Shown: piece by piece, positions 55,831 through 64,000 of the stretch
How the letters are laid out: each line of letters opens with the position of its first letter
Position numbering within the stretch: position 1 is the first letter of the stretch
Translations under genes and position numbers: made by a program
Notes under the pieces: model-generated
The model's input: only the letters and a program-made list of their open reading frames with translations
Database searches by the model: none
What the model was told of the DNA's origin: nothing
Source: Spartobacteria bacterium
GTDB taxonomy: Bacteria > Verrucomicrobiota > Verrucomicrobiia > Chthoniobacterales > Chthoniobacteraceae
Direction of reading: 5' to 3'
DNA length: 64,000 nt
NCBI GenBank assembly: GCA_021324395.1
Contig: JAJPJG010000031.1
Location: 149,933 to 213,932, forward strand

Positions 55831-56241
55831 ATGAATCCAAGCTTCCTCATGCTCCTCGCCGCCGCCGGTATTCTGCGTTATCTCGCCGTGCAGGCAAAAC
55901 GGACTTTCCATCAGCGACTCGGACGACTTTTGCCACGCAACGTCACAAGCCAGCATGTGGCGGTTTTGATCGAGCAATTTCCGCAGCAGATCCCGCAATT
56001 CCGCTGGCGGGTGCTGCCATTCTCGGCACTGCACATTTTTTTAAATGCGACGTCGTGCGCGGCGTTCGTCGTTGCGCTCTGGTGGTTCCCGCCGTCGGCG
56101 ATGTCGGACTGGGATCTCTTTTTCATGCGCTACGGCAGCCTGCTCATCGTGCCGGCGGCATTCCTGTTCGATGTCTGGAGCTTTGCACGGCTTTTTCTCC
56201 TGACGCTGATCCGCCGCGACGAGTTCGACGGGCAGGCCTAA
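55831..56241 (+). CDS. Small membrane protein of unknown function
   Basis: A 136-residue protein from the ATG at 55831. An N-terminal hydrophobic stretch ([18 protein letters not shown]) is followed by a polar region ([12 protein letters not shown]) and two further hydrophobic stretches ([21 protein letters not shown] and [21 protein letters not shown]). No family recognised. It lies 58 bp after the CAP gene on the same strand. Confidence 0.55.
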   Translation: MNPSFLMLLAAAGILRYLAVQAKRTFHQRLGRLLPRNVTSQHVAVLIEQFPQQIPQFRWRVLPFSALHIFLNATSCAAFVVALWWFPPSAMSDWDLFFMRYGSLLIVPAAFLFDVWSFARLFLLTLIRRDEFDGQA

Positions 56242-56299
56242 GCTGACGCTCAACGCGTCTCCTGGATACGATTCCTCCTATGAAGGAGGTGAAATCTAC

Positions 56300-56473
56300 A
56301 TGCTATCCTGGGCCTTTACCTTTTTAGTGATTGCCATCATCGCGGCGCTACTAGGCTTTACCGGCATCGCGGGAGCCGCGGCGTCGATTGCGAAAGTGCT
56401 GTTCGGTTTGTTTCTGCTGGTCTGCCTGGTGCTATTCGCGCTCGCGATCTTTACCGGCAAAAAAATGATGTAG
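56300..56473 (+). CDS. DUF1328 (YtjA-like) small membrane protein
   Basis: A 57-residue protein with a strong AAGGAGGT ribosome binding site (56283-56290). [39 protein letters not shown] and the basic end are the DUF1328 signature: two membrane helices with an AGAAASIAK turn. E. coli YtjA is 53 residues. Function unknown; often stress- or envelope-linked by context. The last 23 bp overlap the convergent PEP-CTERM protease gene. Confidence 0.88.
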   Translation: MLSWAFTFLVIAIIAALLGFTGIAGAAASIAKVLFGLFLLVCLVLFALAIFTGKKMM

Positions 56474-57380
56474 TTCTACGCCGCCGCAGCCAGATTGAAA
56501 CGGCGGCAAGCCCGGTAACCAGCAGCGCGTTCGTGGCTGGCTCGGGCACGGCGAGAGTCGAGGTGATCTGGCTGCGGTATTGCGCCAAATCGGCGGCATA
56601 GGTGTTGTCTCCAAAAACCGCGGTGTTGCCCGGTTGCCCGCTCGGGCCATTCACGGTCAACATGATTCCGGCCAGTTCCCAAGTGTTTCCGCTTTTAAAA
56701 AAAACTCCACCACCCGAATCGCCAGCGGCGGCTTGTGCTTCCCCGCTAGTGTTGTCGAAGTCGGTATAGAATGTGGAAGTCGTGCCGTAGCCATCATCGA
56801 TCGTCGCACTACCGGCCAAATTGTTCGTGCCGTAACGCAGCGATTGCGTGCCGAGCTCCTTGTAGCCCGAGTAAAAGCCCGGGCTCGTCGTTTCGGCCCA
56901 GTTCGACGTCCAATACGTCGTCGATGTGGCGCGGTCGAAGCCGTTGCCCATCATCGTCAGCGACGCATTCGGATTTGGCTCCGAACTGACAATGGTCAGA
57001 TTGTTGATATTCGACGGCACAATTGTCAGCCGGAACATCGCGAGGTCGGCGGAACTGCCGTTGCTGTTCGTCAGCCGCGTCGCAGTGCTCGTGTCGACGG
57101 AATACGCGGTGCCGCTGAGATAGACGCTGCCGAAAGAAAAACCGCCTGAGCCATTCCGCACTTCGTGATATGCGCTAAGCATCCAGCCGTTGCCGAGATA
57201 AACGCCGCTTGTGAAAAATCCATCGGTGCTGTCGAAAACTCTCCCGACGTTCGCAAAACCAAAATCGTTGGTCGTCGGCGCAGTCGTATTTTGCGTGCCG
57301 TCGCTACCCGCAACCACGACGGCGTGCGCGTGCGCGCAAAGTAGAGCGAGGCAGATGACGAGAATGGGGGCTCGGGACAT
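56451..57380 (-). CDS. Secreted trypsin-like serine protease with PEP-CTERM anchor
   Basis: A 309-residue precursor from the ATG at 57380. A signal peptide ends at CAHAHAV. The S1-like triad is H72 (SAYHEV), D112 (SSADLAMF) and S222 ([11 protein letters not shown]). The C-terminus carries the PEP-CTERM sorting signal: VPEPATN at 278-284, a hydrophobic helix ([14 protein letters not shown]) and RRRR. Such proteins are processed by the EpsH/exosortase system in bacteria that make extracellular polysaccharide; no exosortase gene is in the window. The 3' end overlaps the DUF1328 gene by 23 bp. Confidence 0.86.
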   Translation of the reverse strand: MSRAPILVICLALLCAHAHAVVVAGSDGTQNTTAPTTNDFGFANVGRVFDSTDGFFTSGVYLGNGWMLSAYHEVRNGSGGFSFGSVYLSGTAYSVDTSTATRLTNSNGSSADLAMFRLTIVPSNINNLTIVSSEPNPNASLTMMGNGFDRATSTTYWTSNWAETTSPGFYSGYKELGTQSLRYGTNNLAGSATIDDGYGTTSTFYTDFDNTSGEAQAAAGDSGGGVFFKSGNTWELAGIMLTVNGPSGQPGNTAVFGDNTYAADLAQYRSQITSTLAVPEPATNALLVTGLAAVSIWLRRRRTTSFFCR

Positions 57381-57423
57381 GGGCGCAGGAATTTGCACCA
57401 CTCAGCGCAAAATTCAAGCCGTG

Positions 57424-58029
57424 CTACAAACGCCCGCGCTTCTTGTAAAAACGGTAGCGGGCGAGAATGGAATCGACGTAATTTTTCGTGCTCGGAAACG
57501 CAATGCTGTCGCGCAAATCATCCGCCGTCGCCTTCTCGCCCATATTCGAGTCGCCGACCCATTTGTCCACGCGCCGCTTGCCTGCGTTGTATTCGGCGAG
57601 GGCGAACGTCTTCGGGTCGTCCTTTTGCGCGTAGCGCTGGAGCGCCTGTTTTAGATACCACGTGCCGGCATCGAGATTCGTGCGCGGCGAAAAAAGATCG
57701 GTCGGCAGGAACGACTCGATCTTGTTCGTCTTAGCCCAGTCGTTCGCCGCTGGCACGGTGACCTGCATCAATCCGCGCTCGCCATTTTTTCCAACCTTAT
57801 CCGCGCGAAACGCGCTCTCGCGCCAGACGACAGCTTTGACGAACATCGGATCGACACCGTATTTGCGGCCGGCCTCGGTGATCAGCCGGTCGTAGCGATG
57901 ATAGCGCGAAAAGGCGGCCCATTCCTCGACGATGTAAAGCGGATCGCTCGAGCGCGAGAGCACCCAGCCGGCGGCCACTGCCGCGGCGAGCACCGCGATT
58001 AAAAAGAAATTGCGCACAAAGCGAAACAT
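57424..58029 (-). CDS. Membrane-anchored lytic transglycosylase
   Basis: A 201-residue Slt/MltE-like peptidoglycan-cleaving enzyme. An N-terminal membrane helix (NFFLIAVLAAAVAAGWVL, about 8-25) anchors it in the inner membrane facing the periplasm. The catalytic Glu is E71 in VVWRESAF; GERGLMQV, NLDAGTWYLKQAL and ALAEYNAGKRRVDKW complete the goose-lysozyme-like fold. It is divergent from priA with 56 bp between. ATG at 58029 chosen; an upstream ATG adds seven residues. Confidence 0.88.
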   Translation of the reverse strand: MFRFVRNFFLIAVLAAAVAAGWVLSRSSDPLYIVEEWAAFSRYHRYDRLITEAGRKYGVDPMFVKAVVWRESAFRADKVGKNGERGLMQVTVPAANDWAKTNKIESFLPTDLFSPRTNLDAGTWYLKQALQRYAQKDDPKTFALAEYNAGKRRVDKWVGDSNMGEKATADDLRDSIAFPSTKNYVDSILARYRFYKKRGRL

Positions 58030-58085
58030 CGAGCGGCAATCAAAGCGCACACGCGAAAAACTGCTATCAAAAACAACACCGGCGC

Positions 58086-60308
58086 ATGATGGTTTTGCGC
58101 ATGCCGAAATTTGCGCGTGTCATCGTCGATCAAAGCGGCGGCAATGCGTTCGACTACGAAATCTCCGCGGCGCACGCGGAGAAAATCGCGATCGGTTCAC
58201 GTGTGCGTGTGCCGGTGCGGACGCGGCTCGTGCTCGCGACGGTGGTCGAGTTGCTCGACGAAACCGACGCAACCGGCGTGCGCGAGATCGCCGAAGTCAT
58301 CGGCACCAAGCCGCTCGTCAATCCGCTGCTGATCCGGCTTGGACATTGGATCGCGGATTATTACTGCTGCTCGCTCGAGGCCGCGTTGCGCAGCATTTTG
58401 CCGCAGGTGGTGCGCAAGGGCGAAGTCGAGCATCAGCGTCGCAAATTTGCGCGGCTCGCACGTGAGATCAGCGACGACGAAATCGCGCAGCTCGAGCGCC
58501 GCGCGCCGAAGCAGGCCGATGTGCTGATCGATTTGAAAAAAGCCGGCGGACCGGTCGCAGTCGCGAAACTTCCCGCCGCGCGCCAGGCGATCGAGCAGCT
58601 CGCGAAGCGCGGCTTCGTCATTGTCGAGGACGGGCAAATCGAGCGTGACCCGCACGGCGCGGACGAGTTTCTCCACGCGCCGCAGCTTGTGTTAAACGAA
58701 GAGCAGCACGCCGTTTTTGAGCGAGCGCAATCCGCAGTGCGCAATCCGCAAGCGCCGCTCCTTCTCCACGGCGTCACCGGCAGCGGCAAGACGGAGATTT
58801 ACCTGCAAGCGATCCAGCTCGTGCTGGATCTCGGCAAAAGCGCAATCGTGCTCGTGCCGGAAATTTCGCTCACGCCGCAAACCGTCGAGCGGTTCAAGTC
58901 GCGCTTCGCGGCTTCGCAAAAGCAGGTCGCGGTGCTGCACAGCCATCTTTCGCACGGCGAGCGGCACGACGAATGGCACAAGATCAACGACGGCCGGGCG
59001 CGCATCGTCATCGGCGCACGCAGCGCGATTTTTGCGCCGGTCGAAAATCTCGGGCTCATCGTGGTCGATGAAGAGCACGAAAATTCCTACAAGCAGGAGG
59101 AAGCGCCGCGCTATCACGCGCGCGACGTAGCGGTCGTGCGCGCGAGCATGGAAAAATGCGCGATCCTGCTCGGCAGCGCGACGCCGTCGATCGAGAGCTA
59201 CCACAACGCGCAGTCGGGCAAATACGAGCTGCTGCAACTGCGCCAGCGCGTCGATTCGCAAAAGATGCCGCTCATCCGCATCGTCGACATGCGGCTGGAG
59301 ACGACGAAACAAAAGGCGCCGACGGTGCTTTCCGACCGGCTCTGCGCGGCCATCCGCGATCGTTTAACAAAACGCGAGCAGTCGATTCTGTTTTTAAATC
59401 GGCGCGGCTTTTCCACGTCGCTCATTTGCGCGCAATGCGGCTACGTTTGCGACTGCCCGAACTGCTCGATTGCGCTCACATTTCATCGCGCGGCGAATCG
59501 CCTCATCTGCCACATCTGCGGCCACACTGCGGTCGCGCCGACGAAATGTCCCGACTGCGCCGATCCGCGCATCAAGTATTCCGGCGCCGGCACTGAGCGC
59601 GTCGAGGAAGCGGTTGCGCGCTTCTTTCCCGAGGCCGCGGTGCAGCGTATGGATGCCGATACGATGTCGCGCAAGGACGCTTATCGCGAAACGCTCCACG
59701 CTTTTCGTGCGGGCAAGATCGACATCCTCGTCGGCACGCAGATGATCGCGAAAGGCCTGCATTTTCCAAACGTCACGCTAGTCGGCATCATCAACGCCGA
59801 CCTCGGCCTGCACCTGCCCGACTTCCGTGCCGGCGAGCGGACGTTTCAATTGCTCACGCAAGTCGCCGGACGCGCCGGGCGCGGCGAGGTCGAGGGGGAG
59901 GTATTCGTGCAAAGCTTCACGCCGTTTCATCCGGCGATCCAGTTCGCGCGGCATCACGATTTCGAGGGTTTCTGGCAACAGGAGATCGAGTTTAGGCAGC
60001 AGGGCAGCTTCCCGCCATTTACGCACATGGTGCTCATCACAATCCGTTCGCCGCACGAGACAAAAGCCGCTTTTTCAGCCGAAACACTCACGCGCCGGCT
60101 GCGCGACGCGATCCCGCCGGAAACGAATCTCAGCGAGCCGGTGCCCGCGCCGCTCGCGAAATCGCACGGCAATTTCCGTTTTCAAATCATGCTCCGCACT
60201 CGCGCGATCTTGAAGCTCACGCGCACGCTGCGCGATGTTTTGGAAAAGCTGACGTTTCCCGAAGATGTGATTGCGACGGTGGATATCGACCCGTATCAGC
60301 TCTTATAG
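58086..60308 (+). CDS. priA: Primosomal protein N' (replication restart helicase)
   Basis: A 740-residue 3'-5' helicase that reloads the replisome at stalled forks. The N-terminal 3'-DNA-binding region starts FARVIVDQSGG. Helicase motifs: LLHGVTGSGKTEIYLQ (Walker A), VVDEEHENSYKQ (Walker B), LGSATPS, QVAGRAGRG. The zinc-binding cysteines CAQCGYVCDCPNC and CHICG and CPDC are all present. A start 15 bp later (MPKFARVIV) is possible. Full length and intact. Confidence 0.96.
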   Translation: MMVLRMPKFARVIVDQSGGNAFDYEISAAHAEKIAIGSRVRVPVRTRLVLATVVELLDETDATGVREIAEVIGTKPLVNPLLIRLGHWIADYYCCSLEAALRSILPQVVRKGEVEHQRRKFARLAREISDDEIAQLERRAPKQADVLIDLKKAGGPVAVAKLPAARQAIEQLAKRGFVIVEDGQIERDPHGADEFLHAPQLVLNEEQHAVFERAQSAVRNPQAPLLLHGVTGSGKTEIYLQAIQLVLDLGKSAIVLVPEISLTPQTVERFKSRFAASQKQVAVLHSHLSHGERHDEWHKINDGRARIVIGARSAIFAPVENLGLIVVDEEHENSYKQEEAPRYHARDVAVVRASMEKCAILLGSATPSIESYHNAQSGKYELLQLRQRVDSQKMPLIRIVDMRLETTKQKAPTVLSDRLCAAIRDRLTKREQSILFLNRRGFSTSLICAQCGYVCDCPNCSIALTFHRAANRLICHICGHTAVAPTKCPDCADPRIKYSGAGTERVEEAVARFFPEAAVQRMDADTMSRKDAYRETLHAFRAGKIDILVGTQMIAKGLHFPNVTLVGIINADLGLHLPDFRAGERTFQLLTQVAGRAGRGEVEGEVFVQSFTPFHPAIQFARHHDFEGFWQQEIEFRQQGSFPPFTHMVLITIRSPHETKAAFSAETLTRRLRDAIPPETNLSEPVPAPLAKSHGNFRFQIMLRTRAILKLTRTLRDVLEKLTFPEDVIATVDIDPYQLL

Positions 60309-60316
60309 AGAAACAA

Positions 60317-62686
60317 TTACGGATTCGTGATCTTCTGCAGCGCGGCGTTAGCGCTTACGAAACCGAAGCCATCGGCGGGCGTGTAGCCGGGGCCGAGGCC
60401 GTTGATGAATGTGCCGGTCAGTTTCACCGGCGCGGCTCCGGGCGTGTTGACGACAGTCGCGGTGACGATCGCTTTCGCGAGAAAGTCGGCGTCGTTTCCG
60501 CCGGAATGCGTCTTTGCGACATCGCGGTCGATGCCGAATTCCATGACGCCGCCCGACGGAAAATTCGCGAAGGTGAGCACGAGCTTGCTGTTCGCCGTTC
60601 GCCGGACGCCGGCTTTCAGCGCGGTCGTGACCTGCGAATCCGCGCCGCCGCTGGTGCTGCCGACGGTGAACGGAAACCCTAGCGATGCATTTGGATCGAA
60701 TGTCAGCCCGGCCGGACTCAGGTCGATGGAAATGCTCTGCAACTCCGCGCCGGTTGTGCCGCTAAATTGCAGCGCGAAAAAGCGCGAAAGGTCGGATGAG
60801 AAATTACTGCCGTCGCCGTAGCCGGTGAGTTTGACCGTGCCGGCGACGCCTGTGAGTGTCGCGGTCGCCGTGAGCGGATCGATGTCATGCGTGAGCGCCG
60901 TGTTTTGTAAAATGCTACGCATATCGGCAGCAGTGAGCGACGTGCCGGTCGTCTGGATATTCGCCTGCAAAAGCAACGCGGCGACGCCCGCGAGATGCGG
61001 TGCGGCGGCGCTGGTGCCGAAGAATGGCTTGAACTCCGCCATCGAAGTCGAGACGCCGTCGGGCCCGCTGATCGTCGGCTGCTGGCGCACCTCGGGATTC
61101 AGGAGTCGATTGCCGTTGTCGTCAAAGCGGATGCTCACCGGGCCGAACGACGAGAAATCCTCCGGCTCGTTCAATTTTTTAAACCAATACGCACCGACGC
61201 CGTCGCAGTTGCGAGCGCCGCTGTGGCCGAAAATTGTCGAGAGTCCCATCTGCAAAAACGTGCCGTCCACGCCGCCGTCGGTGTTGATGAGATAGCGGAA
61301 ATGTTTCGCCGTGCCGGTGCCGGCGGAGGTTTTCGTAATGACGATTTGATAGGTGCGCGGCGAGCCGTCGGAGTTCGGCGTGAGATCGACGAGCTCGAGC
61401 GCCTGGCCGGTGCTGAAGTTGTCGTCGATGCCGGATGAGGAGCTGAGATAGTTCCCGTTTTCGTCGAAAACGAGGACATTGTAGTCCGAAGTCATCGCGT
61501 TCGCGTCAAAGAGGTCGTCCCACTGGAAATCGAATTCGGCATCGGTGTCATTGACGATGATTTTTTGGACGATGTTCGTGCCGCTGGATGCCGCGAAATT
61601 GTGCCAGCCGCCCGCCGTCAGCGCGCTCGAGACTTGATTGAACTTGAGATTGTTTGCGCCTGCCAGCCCGTTGCGGACGTCGCTGTCGGATACCGGCGAG
61701 AAATCGGCTTCGTAGCCGAGATCACCGTCATTTCCCGCCGCGCTGTAGTAGATGACTTTTTTGCCGGCGATCGTGCCGCTGGTGACGACTTCGTCCACCG
61801 CTTTCGCAGCGACACCGTCGGAAAAAAACGGCTCATCCGGATATCCGATGTCGTCCACGAGCACATCGCAATGCGCGCTCGCATTAGTGCGCATCGCGCG
61901 GATGTTGTTTGCGAAAGTGACCTGCGAATCGCCGGTTGTCGAAAACGCGAGCGCCGCGTCCGGCGCGACATCGTGAACGATCTGCAGCATCGCGCGGCCT
62001 TCATCGATGTTGCCATCGCCCTGGCTGCCTTCGTTTAAAACGAACACCGGCGTCGTGCGGTGCGCGGGATTGCCAGAGCCCGGCAAATCGTCATGCGAGA
62101 CGTCAACCGACGCATGCGGCGAAGTCAGATCGTAGCTGTCGGAAAGCACGCCGACAGTGATTCCCTTCCCGGTGAAATGGCGTTTCTGCACGAGGTTCGC
62201 TTTCATCACGCCAACGCCTTGCGAATTTACCGAGCCCGCGCGCCGCCACGGACGGTGGACAAGCGTGATCGACTGCACTCCCGCGATTTTCGCCGCAGCT
62301 GCGGACTGTTCGACGGGCAGGTAAATGCTGAAAACGCCGTGGCGCGCAGACGAGCTGCGCCCGCCCGGCTCAAAAGCAATCACCGTCGCACCGAGTGCCT
62401 CGAGCGCCGCACGCACAGTCGCCGCCGGCCCTTTGCCGTCGAGATGCACATCGACAATCACGCGTCCCGCCGCGTCGATCCGCGCACGCGGCTCGGCCGT
62501 TTTCACATGCTCATGCAAAACCTCGCGCTTGCGCGTTTGCGGCAGCGCCGCGGCGTTCTGCGCGTGCCAGTTTGCGAGCTCGCGCAAACCGCCGCCGAGA
62601 TTGCGCGGCATGTCATCGTCAGCGGCGAAAGCGGGGAAACCGAACGAGACAAAAACAGCGATGGAAAAAAGAAGCGTCCTAAACAT
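60317..62686 (-). CDS. Secreted S8/S53-like serine protease with acidic replacement of the catalytic His
   Basis: A 789-residue precursor with a signal peptide (MFRTLLFSIAVFVSFGFPAFA). The subtilase fold is recognised by the Asp in VGVLSDSYD (D183), the SAAGNDGDLGY oxyanion region and GTSAAAPHLAGVAALLLQ with the nucleophile Ser. Where subtilisins have HGT the sequence reads NIDEGRAMLQIVHDVAPDA; the E229 and nearby Asp residues suggest a Ser-Glu-Asp site as in sedolisins. About 140 C-terminal residues form a beta domain. Extracellular. No sorting signal at its end. It is convergent with priA (8 bp). Confidence 0.8.
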   Translation of the reverse strand: MFRTLLFSIAVFVSFGFPAFAADDDMPRNLGGGLRELANWHAQNAAALPQTRKREVLHEHVKTAEPRARIDAAGRVIVDVHLDGKGPAATVRAALEALGATVIAFEPGGRSSSARHGVFSIYLPVEQSAAAAKIAGVQSITLVHRPWRRAGSVNSQGVGVMKANLVQKRHFTGKGITVGVLSDSYDLTSPHASVDVSHDDLPGSGNPAHRTTPVFVLNEGSQGDGNIDEGRAMLQIVHDVAPDAALAFSTTGDSQVTFANNIRAMRTNASAHCDVLVDDIGYPDEPFFSDGVAAKAVDEVVTSGTIAGKKVIYYSAAGNDGDLGYEADFSPVSDSDVRNGLAGANNLKFNQVSSALTAGGWHNFAASSGTNIVQKIIVNDTDAEFDFQWDDLFDANAMTSDYNVLVFDENGNYLSSSSGIDDNFSTGQALELVDLTPNSDGSPRTYQIVITKTSAGTGTAKHFRYLINTDGGVDGTFLQMGLSTIFGHSGARNCDGVGAYWFKKLNEPEDFSSFGPVSIRFDDNGNRLLNPEVRQQPTISGPDGVSTSMAEFKPFFGTSAAAPHLAGVAALLLQANIQTTGTSLTAADMRSILQNTALTHDIDPLTATATLTGVAGTVKLTGYGDGSNFSSDLSRFFALQFSGTTGAELQSISIDLSPAGLTFDPNASLGFPFTVGSTSGGADSQVTTALKAGVRRTANSKLVLTFANFPSGGVMEFGIDRDVAKTHSGGNDADFLAKAIVTATVVNTPGAAPVKLTGTFINGLGPGYTPADGFGFVSANAALQKITNP

Positions 62687-62846
62687 GAAAAGGGAAACGG
62701 GGGCAACCGGGCGGATATATTAGCACAGATTATTCCAAAAGACAGCGCGCGCCCCTCGGGATGCAGATTTCAAAACTGTCATCGCAATTCGCGCGAAATA
62801 GCTTGCCGCACGAAGCCCGTGCTGGAACCTTCCACGCGCGAATCCG

Positions 62847-63923
62847 ATGTCCAAAAATCGTGTGCAACTCGATTCTTTGCGTGGCTGCGCCATCGCGGTC
62901 GTGATGCTGCATCACTTCATCTCGCGGCCGCTCTTTTTCTCCGGGTTCGGTGTCATCTTTTTCTTCGTGCTGAGCGGATTTTTCGCGACGCGCATTTTGC
63001 TGCGGCTGAAAGAAAACATCGCCAGCGGCGACATCGCGCCCGCACAGGCGCTGGCGCAATATTCCGTCGACCGCTACCTGCGCATTTTCCCGCTCTACTA
63101 CCTCGTGCTGCTCATCACGCTCATCGCGCATGTGCCATTTGCAAAAAGCACGTTCGCCTGGAACGGGCTGTTTCTCTCGAACTTCCACGCGCTGGTGACG
63201 GGCGAATGGCCGGGGCGCTTCTCGCAGTTCTGGTCGCTGTCGGTGCTCGAGCAGTTTTATTTGTTCTGGCCGCTCGCCGTGCTCTGGACGCCGCGAAAAT
63301 ATCTGCTGCACGTCATTGCTGCGCTGATCGCGCTCGGGCCGGTTTACCGGCTGCTTTGTCTCGCGCTGGATCTCAGCCCGCTCGCGTGGATCGTGATGCC
63401 GTTTGCGAGCTTCGACCAACTTGGCGCGGGCGCGCTGCTCGCGCTCATCGAAACGTCCGACTCCCCGGTGCTCTCGCGCGTGCTCGACGCGGGCGGATGG
63501 CTCGGCGGGCCGATTTTCGTCGCGCTGATGGAATGCAAATTTTTCGGAATCGAAGCGCCGGGTTCCGCGATCTACGTCTCAACCGTCGCGTCGTGGTTTT
63601 TCATCTGGGTCGCGCACCGCGCATCGCGCGGCATTGGCGGATTCGCCGGCGGGATTTTGAGCAACCGCCATTTCGCCGCCGTCGGGCAGATGAGCTACTC
63701 GATTTTCCTGCTGCACACCTTCACGCAACTGCTGCTCCCCCACCCGCCCGCGATCCGGAAACTCATGGCGACCGACTGGCGGGCCGCTTTGCTGATCCCC
63801 GCCACGCTGCTCTTCGCGCACCTCTCGTGGCAATTCATCGAAACACCGCTGCGCCGATTCCGTAAAGCGCTCTCCTCGATGCTGGCGACCGCGCCGGTCG
63901 AATCGCGCGACTTGGCTTCGTAA
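62847..63923 (+). CDS. Acyltransferase 3 family (OafA/YrhL-like) membrane protein
   Basis: A 358-residue polytopic enzyme that O-acylates sugars of surface glycans. LDSLRGCAIAVVMLHH carries the family's conserved Arg and His in the first helix; FFFVLSGFFATRILL, RYLRIFPLYYLVLL, FWSLSVLEQFYLFWP and MSYSIFLLHTF follow in the usual order, across about ten helices. The last segment FIETPLRRFRK is the standard end. There is no SGNH domain. It is divergent from the S8 protease across a 160-bp gap that holds no clear gene. Confidence 0.9.
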   Translation: MSKNRVQLDSLRGCAIAVVMLHHFISRPLFFSGFGVIFFFVLSGFFATRILLRLKENIASGDIAPAQALAQYSVDRYLRIFPLYYLVLLITLIAHVPFAKSTFAWNGLFLSNFHALVTGEWPGRFSQFWSLSVLEQFYLFWPLAVLWTPRKYLLHVIAALIALGPVYRLLCLALDLSPLAWIVMPFASFDQLGAGALLALIETSDSPVLSRVLDAGGWLGGPIFVALMECKFFGIEAPGSAIYVSTVASWFFIWVAHRASRGIGGFAGGILSNRHFAAVGQMSYSIFLLHTFTQLLLPHPPAIRKLMATDWRAALLIPATLLFAHLSWQFIETPLRRFRKALSSMLATAPVESRDLAS

Positions 63924-63937
63924 ATGGGGTTGTCCGA

Positions 63938-64000
63938 AGCGACTTCCCGGTTGTGTGGAGCGACTTCCCGGTTGTGTGGAGCGACTTCCCGGTTGTGTGG
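63938..64000 (+). repeat. Three identical 21-bp tandem repeats running off the window
   Basis: Units at 63938-63958, 63959-63979 and 63980-64000 are identical and begin AGCGACTTCCCGG. In the frame of an ATG at 63924 they encode the heptad ATSRLCG, open to the end of the window; whether that is translated is unknown. The array begins 14 bp after the acyltransferase stop. Confidence 0.9.

Noticed and set aside
62687..62846. A small gene in the gap between the protease and the acyltransferase
   Set aside because: Short frames there have no start signal or coherent product; the gap is probably promoter DNA for the two divergent genes.
62060..63865. Plus-strand open frame of about 601 codons
   Set aside because: It runs across the S8 protease start (opposite strand) and the acyltransferase (other frame), has an Arg/His/Ala-rich product and no motif; both overlapped genes are strongly supported.
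63938..64000. CRISPR array
   Set aside because: The units are contiguous 21-bp tandem copies without spacers, and no cas gene is present.

Overview
The window is chromosomal DNA of fairly high GC content, densely packed on both strands, with no phage, transposase, rRNA, tRNA or CRISPR array that I can see. It most likely comes from a member of the Verrucomicrobiota, perhaps the Chthoniobacterales/Spartobacteria side. The main reason is a five-gene block at 2711-9746 that matches, in order and in recognisable sequence, the Akkermansia muciniphila Amuc_1102-Amuc_1098 type IV pilus-like operon, including a clear Amuc_1100 homologue. A PEP-CTERM secreted protease, an FHA/Ser-Thr kinase with leucine-rich repeats and a TIGR03032 protein fit that placement. 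This is inference from recalled families; no search was run.

Layout. 1-2644: 5' end of aroD (minus strand), then an exopolysaccharide priming sugar transferase and UDP-glucuronate decarboxylase. 2711-12709: one long co-directional run with the pilus-like envelope complex (signal-peptide protein, PilM/PilN-like fusion, Amuc_1100-like, calcium-loop membrane protein, secretin), then coaE, rho and an RNase D. 12714-22375: small lipoprotein, DAHP synthase, mscL, secreted phosphoesterase, CHASE hybrid histidine kinase, Lhr-type helicase with its PdeM phosphoesterase, a small membrane protein and hisF. 22537-29226: DUF4912 protein, GT-C/TPR membrane protein, signal peptidase I, then a tight aldolase-like / nine-TM protein / degenerate ABC ATPase operon. 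29219-36798: ThuA protein, two small envelope proteins each followed by a strong terminator or terminator-like hairpin, a stand-alone A-T-TE synthetase, a repeat-rich intergenic stretch, a TIGR03032 protein and scpB. 36795-48173: pheA, two Hsp20 genes, recA, an unknown protein with kinase-like motifs, alaS carrying an in-frame 21-bp minisatellite, sugar epimerase, glycosyltransferase, a response-regulator remnant, yebC and a nucleotide-sugar epimerase. 48177-51187: FHA-kinase-TPR-LRR gene broken by one frameshift. 51329-64000: M20 peptidase, proS, a TatD/EboB-like pair, CAP protein, DUF1328 protein, PEP-CTERM protease, lytic transglycosylase, priA, sedolisin-like protease, an acyltransferase and the start of another 21-bp tandem repeat at the window edge.

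How the genes fit together. Much of the accessory content concerns the cell envelope and surface polysaccharide: priming transferase, UXS, UDP-sugar epimerase, RmlC-like epimerase, GT2 and acyltransferase for glycan synthesis; signal peptidase, secretin complex, PEP-CTERM protease and outer-membrane protein for secretion and surface display. The remainder is housekeeping (aromatic amino acids, histidine, CoA, tRNA charging, recombination, replication restart).

The most notable items are the Amuc_1098-1102-like operon, three unrelated loci with 21-bp (seven-codon) periodicity including one inside the essential alaS gene, an ABC ATPase that has lost every catalytic motif while keeping its operon partners, and the lone A-T-TE synthetase.
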